A stretch of 64,000 bases of DNA. Origin: Elmis aenea (Eukaryota; Arthropoda; Insecta; Coleoptera; Elmidae). The translations under genes and the position numbers were made by a program. Below are positions 58,601 to 64,000 of the stretch, piece after piece (positions within the stretch are counted from its first letter, which is position 1; every line of letters starts with the position of its first letter). The DNA lies in NCBI GenBank assembly GCA_947652605.1, contig OX393576.1, positions 18,626,575 through 18,690,574 of the forward strand, read 5' to 3'. The notes under the pieces were generated by a model. The model had not been told where the DNA came from. It searched no databases and saw only the letters and a list, made by a program, of their open reading frames with translations.

Positions 58601-61600
58601 TTACCTTTACCAACAATTACTTTTTGAGCAAACCATTCCCATAATTTATTTGAATAAATTAATTATATTAATGTTGATAAAGCTTAATAAAAAAACACAA
58701 AATTATTGTTTATGCTCAACCCGCTAAAAAAGTAATGTTTGTTGATATGGGTGAATTTATAAAATTCTTTACAAGCATTATTTCATTAAAAAGAGGAAAA
58801 AAAGTTACCCTATCAAGTAAATGTCTGATATGATGTCCATAAGAAAATAAAAAGTTGATTGCTATATATTCATAACTAAGTATGCAACAGAAAATTTGAT
58901 GCAGGCAGTTTATGTGGAATTATACCAAATTAAGATTTTTATTATAAATTTAAAAAAGAAGATACATGAATTAAAAAAATCACAAAATTCATTTTTTGTT
59001 TTTATCATAGTCAGTAATACATTTTTAAAAACATCTGAAAATTGTTACAAACTGACCTCTATTACATGTCAGTTTTGCTAATTTAACCAAATCTTTATCT
59101 CCTACATTAAACAAGATCCCCATAATGGCCCAGCCCAAATTAAATGATACACGCCATAGAGTGGTATCCATGATGTGTTACTGTATTACTCCGTCATTAG
59201 TTCCTTTGAAAGTTAGTTATACAGGGTGAGGCATCACTTATGACACCCCCACTTATTTTGTTATTGGAAAGAATTATCAAAAAAAGTTTCAAATAAAAGT
59301 TCTTTGATACAATATTTCCCATAATGTTGTCATGTCAGTTTTTTGTTTTCTTTTGTTTTTTTAGGAGTTGCGGCACCATATTGGTTTTTTTTTAATGGCA
59401 CGATACATATTTTTTTATACGGTTTGAAAGACATTTTCTTTTTCTTTTCAACGCACTAAAACTTTTATACCCTTACATAACAAAATGTTTAAGAAAATCG
59501 CAAAAGAACATTTTTGTTCTAAAAGCATACGGTATTAATTAATTTACATTAGAAAGCTTTGAAAATGATACCAAATGGCAAAAGATTTTGAAAGAAGTTA
59601 ATAAGGTTACAACGGTTAACGCAAAACTACTGTAATACATTTTTTACCGTTCTGTATCATTTTCAACGCCTACTAATGTAAATTAGTTAATACAATATAA
59701 AAATTATTCTTTTGCGATTTTCTTAAAAATTTTGTTATGTAAGAGTATAAAAGTTTTAGTGCGTTAAAAAGAGACAGAAAATGTCTCTCAAATCGTATAA
59801 AAAAATATGGATGGTGCCATTAAAAAAAAAACAAATATGGTGCCGTAACTCCTAAAAAAACAAAAGAAAACAAATAATTGACATGACAATATTTTGGGAA
59901 ATATTGTAACAAACAACTTTTATTTGAAACTTTTTTTGATAATTCTTTCCAATAACTAAATAAGTGGGGGTGTCATAAGTGATGCCTCATACTGTATTAG
60001 TAGGCTTTGAAAATGATACAAAACGGTAAAAAATGTATTACAATAGTTTTGTGATTACCATTGTTACCTAATTAACTTTTTTAAAGATCTTTTACCGTTT
60101 TGTATCATTTTCCAAGCCTACTTATGTAAATTAATTAATAAAGTACGCTTTTAAAACAAAAATGTTCTTTTGCGATTTTCTTGAAAATTTTGTTATGTAA
60201 GGGTCTAAAAGTTTTAGTGCGTTGAAAAGAGAAAGAAAATGTCTTTCAAACCGTATAAAAAAATATGTATCGTGCCATTAAAAAAAAACAAATATGGTGC
60301 CGTAACTCCTAAAAAAACAAAAGAAAACAAATAATTGACATGACAATATTTTGGGAAATACTATATCCAACAACTTTTATTTGAAACTTTTTTTGATAAA
60401 TCTTTCCAATAACAAAATAAGTGGGGGTGTCATAAGTGATGCCTCACCCTGTATAAGCTAGTATAGAAACAAAAAATATAAATGTTTTGGGTTCATGAAT
60501 AATGAGTTTATCATGATTTAAGACTTTTTAAAATCAATAATAATCTATATAGTTTGGGTGAAAACAGTTTTGGAAAATATACAAGTTTTAGAAAAGTACA
60601 ATTTTGTAAAATAAGATACAATTTTTGATATTTTAGAAAACAGCAAAAGTTTAAGCTAGATATTGCAAAAATTAGATGACTTTTTTAGCCACATTGTGCA
60701 ACAACATTAATTTGTTAAAAATTGGATATGCAATATTTAAAACAAAAACGAAACTTACGTGAACTTTAGCTATGGCCTCTCGTTCTGGATACACAGTTTC
60801 TTTTGCCACAACATCCACTATGAATCGATGCTGATTATTTTCAGCTAAATACGTGGCAGTATTCAGTTGACCTTGTTGGGTGATATTGAACGGTGCTGGG
60901 ATAATAGAACCAGAACTTTTGTTTGAGCCATACTTGTATAAGTTCGATGCCTTGACGTAATAAGTAACAGACCCATTGACACCAAAATCAGGATCAAAGG
61001 CCGATACATTCAGCACAAAATCATTTATGTTTGCCATTGCGTTTACAGCAGCGTAATAGGAAGATCTTTCAAATCTTGGAGGATTATCATTTAAGTCGGT
61101 CACAGTCACTTTCACTTTTGCTATGCTGCTGTCGTGTGCAATTTCATTGTCCGACATTTTGTTGAGTTCATCAGAAGTGATGTAAAAGTCTGGATCGTTG
61201 TTTGCCAAAATATACAAATCGTATTCGCTTGTTTCTTCACGGTCAAAGACTTTATTGGTGTACAAGTTCCCATCCGATTTATCCAAATAAAATGCATTAT
61301 CGTTATTTCCTGATAATAAATAATAGTAAACTTTTGCGTGTCTTCCTTCATCACGATCTAGAGCCTTTACTTGACCTATAAAAAAAACATTTTACTTTAT
61401 GTATTTCATTTAAGGGTGTAGTATACAGGGTAATTCAAAAAGTCATCAACAAATGAAAAAACTTTTTTTTCCTGATAAAAGATGGTGCATGGCCTATAAC
61501 TAATTTTAAGATTTTAAAAAGTTCAATAAAAATTCACATGACATTAGATATTAGCAATTTTAGAAATATTTACAATAGTGCCCTTATTTTAAGAGCTACA

Positions 61601-63985
61601 AAAAAAGTTTATAGGAAAAACTTGTTTAGAATTGAAAAATATGACTTAATATAAAATATCATTTTCCCAGGTATATTTTTTATTTTAAAATTAGTTTTGG
61701 GCCATGCACCAACTTTTATCAGGACTAAAATTTTCTTGGAAATTATCAATAAAAAACTGTTTTATTTGTTGAAGACTTTTTGATAAACCTGTATATTACA
61801 AAAAAAAAAATTATCCATTCAAATGTATACTTACCAATCCTGATATTTTTCTCTGAATTTTCAATTACGTAAAATTGATATGGATTTGTATTCTTGGAAT
61901 CAGGAAATTCAGGTCGATTATCGTTAATATCCACAAGAAGAACTGTTAAATATCTTTCAGTTTCAAACCAAAGAGGTTTGCCATGGTCTGTAGCCACCAG
62001 CACAAGCTAGAATATAAATGAAATAATTGTAATTTTTTAAAAGCAAACAAATAATTGTTATAGGAAGGCCATGTTTGTACCTAGAGATACATGGGGGGCA
62101 CTATATTTTCTTTAACCAAATAGGTTTTATTTAATTGCTAAAAAATGCTTAATGTTCCCTACATAAAATCCTAAATATGTTCCTGCAAGTTGTTTAAAAA
62201 ATTTAATATATGTAGGTACCTCATATTTTCCCTTAACTTCTCGATCTAAAAATATTTTAGTCCTTAGTTCCCCGCTGTTGGCATTTATAATGAATTCATC
62301 AGTTTCTTGAACATTAAGACCATTAACTTTCAAATGATATGTTATACGTCCATTTTCCCCAACATCCTTATCTGTTGCTTTCACAATCATAAGTAAGTAG
62401 TCGGCTGTGACTGAGTTCTAAAAAACAATTGTTATTAATTTAATTTTCGTATTATTACAAATGAAATTATACCTCTGTTACTTCGACCGTTGAGTTAGGT
62501 AAAGCGGGCATAACGAAAATCGGTTTGTGTTCATTAACATTAAGTATTTTGACGTTGACCTGAGCTCTGTCGGAAAATTTTCCATTCCCTTCACCATCTC
62601 TAGCTTCGACTATGAGGTGGAAATCACGTGTGTATCCTGTAAGAGCTTTATGTGGATATAAAATACCTGAATCTACACCCAGTAGAAATACTCCTATAAA
62701 AAAGCAACATTTAAACAATAAATAAAAAAAATAAAAATAAATTGGGTCACATAAATTATAAAAGTTTTTAGAAGTTTACTATATTGAAATTTACGTTTCA
62801 AAAAATTACAGCTTCAACAATTAAAATTATAATTTTGTTATGCAATATAAATCATTCGCTTATATACAGAGTGGACCAAAAAATTAAAATTTTATTTTGC
62901 TTTTAACTCAATTTATTTCAAATAATTTTTTTTAAAATTTACTGTAACTTTTTTATTTATTAAAATAGAATTAAATGTTATTTAGGTTTTTCATACATTT
63001 TTTTATGCTTAACTTAAAATCAAAAATTTGTTTTTAACCACATTGACTTGAGATATGAAGTAAACTTATATTTTTATAGATGAAAACTTTAGTAGGCCAT
63101 GACTTTGTATGGAATTTTTTTTTAGCTTCTCAAAAATATAATATAGTTTGATATATTTGCTGAAAAAATAAGCAAGATATGACTAAATTTGTGAAAATTT
63201 TATTATCACAGTTTGCCATGATTTTGTAAACAAGTGATGTTTGCAATAAAAAAACAACTTAACGTTATGTTATTATGGTAACCTAGATACCCCGTAAAAC
63301 ATTCGAATTTGGTCCACCCTGTGTATTCTTTGATGTTCTGAGTAAAATTGTTTGCACCGATATTTACCTTGTTCATTCCCAGAAACAATACTGTAATGAA
63401 TATTTCCATTAATTCCTGGATCCTTATCAGTTGCATTTACTTGTAATATTGGCACAGGTGGATTTAGTCGAATGTTTTCACTAACAGTCTCATTGTATAC
63501 TTTTTGAACAAATTTAGGAGCATTATCATTTTCATCTATAATTGAAATATGAACCGGCACAGTCATCGAACGTTTTAAATTGCCAGGTGCTCCGTCACTT
63601 GCAACAACTTGTATTACAGTCTCATTTATTACTTCGTGGTCCAGGAATTCTGAATTTGCTACAGATATTTCTCCAGTGATGGGAGAAATTTTAAAATATT
63701 CGCTATGTTCTCCCGTTAAACTGTAATTTATAACTCCATATTCTTCTTCATCAAGGTCCGTGGCGTTGACTGTGATTATGTGTGTTCCGTTTGGTGAGTT
63801 TTCTTTGATTGTAGCATTATACATTTTTTCGCTAAATATTGGATCATTATCGTTTACATTAATTATTTGCACAAAAACTGTAGCACTAGTGTTAAGTTGG
63901 GGAATTCCAGAATCATAAGCGACTACCGTAAAATTTAGGCTTTTAATTTTTTCATAATCTATTTGTTTTTTAATTTGCACTATGC
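52617..63985 (-). CDS. Cadherin-23-like (Cad87A-type) protein, C-terminal part
   Basis: Ten exons: 63985-63368, 62693-62473, 62417-62220, 62006-61835, 61375-60759, 57666-57491, 57414-57055, 56723-56624, 56571-56413 and 52775-52617. Phases close exactly to a TAA stop, giving 925 residues; the 5' part lies beyond the right edge. Cadherin linkers sit at residues 43-47 (VNDND), 150-154 (DENDN), 257-263 (degenerate NVNEHKP), 371-375 (DINDN) and 496-500 (DLNDN). A membrane-adjacent domain follows at about 609-715 (WIFEPEQLIRIIL, VRYHTD, MYILVVDPNT), of the kind seen next to the membrane in vertebrate CDH23. One transmembrane helix spans about 727-751, ending in CCC. The tail has ENPLWIEQ, as in CDH23, then KLKIYEEQELTMQVF and a C-terminus EYVAELI. 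The role is likely calcium-dependent adhesion or tip-link-like tethering at microvilli or bundles. It is convergent with perilipin and distinct from the BtR-type cadherin at the left edge. Confidence 0.87.
53251..54379. mobile_element. Outer foldback element, GATAATAATCTACGTGTTG family
   Basis: The left arm from 53309 (CACAGAGTGATAATAATCTA, TGTATGGGTAACTTTGTTAT) is inverted at 54340-54379. An extra partial left terminus, TACAGGGCGACAATAATGTA, lies at 53251. It is in the last intron of the cadherin-23-like gene and holds the element at 53497. Confidence 0.78.
53497..54089. mobile_element. Inner foldback element, ACCGGGTGTTAACCACC ends
   Basis: ACCGGGTGTTAACCACCAGC and its exact inverse close a 593-bp element with arms of roughly 200 bp and very few differences. 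A TA flanks both sides. It interrupts the left half of the foldback at 53309-54379. Confidence 0.88.
54525..55340. mobile_element. Foldback element, AATATTGCG-arm family, with hAT insertion
   Basis: The left arm from 54530 (GGTGATTCCTTATTGAAAAT) and right arm to 55340 (AAGAAACACCCTGTA) match 1076-2108. The short loop is near 55090 (GTAATATTTTTAGGAGATGA). A hAT MITE splits the left arm at 54606. Confidence 0.82.
54606..54961. mobile_element. Intact hAT MITE (CAGTGGTGAGCTATG)
   Basis: The ends are CAGTGGTGAGCTATG and CTACAGCTCACCACTG. An exact 8-bp duplication GTTATACC is at 54598-54605 and 54962-54969. The length is 356 bp, closely matching the two halves of the element at 46444-49418. Confidence 0.93.
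55365..56181. mobile_element. Degraded foldback element, TTTGAAATTCGAGTTTAAGC family
   Basis: The right arm CATGCTTAAACTCGAATTCC and CAAACACCCTCTATA (56150-56180), plus the interior GGTTGTCATGGTAACGACAT, match the element at 13769-14519. The left arm is mostly lost. It is split by the hAT at 55844. Confidence 0.7.
55844..56121. mobile_element. hAT MITE (CAGTGGTTTCCAACC), copy 2
   Basis: The ends are CAGTGGTTTCCAACCT and AGGTTGGAAACCACTG. An exact 8-bp duplication CCTTAGCT is at 55836-55843 and 56122-56129. It is the same family as 45978-46254 in opposite orientation. The length is 278 bp. Confidence 0.93.
57667..59220. other. AT-rich intron of the cadherin-23-like gene, left half
   Basis: This is part of the intron between the exons at 57666 and 60759. 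No coding exon was recognised, and phases of the flanking exons agree without one. Near 59100-59120 a worn AACAAGATCCCCATAATGGC resembles the arm of the TACAGGGTTCTCG foldback family. Confidence 0.5.
59221..59997. mobile_element. Foldback element, GAGGCATCACTTATGACACC family
   Basis: The left end is TACAGGGTGAGGCATCACTT. The right end near 59975-59997 is its inverse with one worn terminus (CTCATACTGTA). The arms are about 380 bp with few differences. Confidence 0.87.
59998..60454. mobile_element. Extra half-copy of the neighbouring foldback
   Basis: It starts in loop sequence (GTAGGCTTTGAAAATGATAC) and continues through a second right arm to CATCACCCT-type end GCCTCACCCTGTATA. It repeats bases about 59560-59997 in the same direction, so the locus has one left and two right arms. 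Confidence 0.85.
61421..61797. mobile_element. Small foldback element, TACAGGGTAATTC family
   Basis: TACAGGGTAATTCAAAAAGT and TAAAAGATGGTGCATGGCC are inverted at about 61700-61797 (GGGCCATGCACCAACTTTTA, ACTTTTTGATAAACCTGTA). It lies in an intron of the cadherin-23-like gene, ending about 37 bp from the exon at 61835. Confidence 0.78.
62864..63323. mobile_element. Foldback element, GAGTGGACC / GGTCCACCC ends
   Basis: The left end TACAGAGTGGACC and the right end CGAATTTGGTCCACCCTGTG are inverted. Internal homology between arms is weak, so it is old. A half relic with GGTTGGACCACATTCAAATG lies at about 52976. It ends about 45 bp from the exon at 63368. Confidence 0.6.
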
Positions 63986-64000
63986 CTGAAAATTAAATTT

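Overview
The window is AT-rich animal DNA with long introns and dense DNA-transposon debris. It reads as an insect nuclear genome, probably a beetle: it holds an insect-type perilipin and a cadherin of the midgut family best known from moths and beetles. The order-level call is inference. No tRNA, rRNA, CRISPR array or bacterial or viral gene was seen.

Three protein-coding genes are supported by spliced reading frames whose exon phases all agree. (1) On the minus strand, 9324 down to 931, is the 5' part (about 291 residues, 7 coding exons) of a midgut cadherin of the lepidopteran/coleopteran Cry-toxin-receptor family; it runs off the left edge. A probable 5' UTR exon lies near 12546. (2) On the plus strand, 16107 to 43456, is a complete perilipin-1 (Lsd-1 type) gene. 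Its start codon appears to be made by splicing a terminal A at 16125 to TG at 37200 across a 21 kb first intron, with a second in-frame ATG 18 nt upstream. (3) On the minus strand, 63985 down to 52617, is the 3' part (925 residues, 10 exons) of a cadherin-23-like (Cad87A-type) protein: five to six cadherin repeats, a membrane-adjacent domain, one transmembrane helix and a cytoplasmic tail with an NPLW motif. Genes 1 and 2 are divergent; genes 2 and 3 are convergent.

The rest is largely mobile DNA. The commonest class is a set of long-inverted-repeat (foldback) elements whose ends read (TA)TACAGGGT and whose subterminal parts share a motif like GATCTCGTAAACGGTAAGAG. About twenty copies are present, several inside one another. 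A second class is short non-autonomous hAT elements, many with exact 8-bp target duplications that could be read directly. There are also a Harbinger fragment, a Tigger/pogo fragment, a piggyBac-like element with TTAA ends, and several LINE fragments in the perilipin introns.

Points of special interest: a 507-bp hAT-like element made almost wholly of TATCGATA repeats; two perfect 60-nt palindromes; a hAT-in-hAT carrying eight 196-bp tandem repeats; three-deep nested insertions at 13253-15490, 20025-22523 and 34480-35620; and alternative splice options in the cadherin-23-like tail. I did not find a convincing new multi-gene system.
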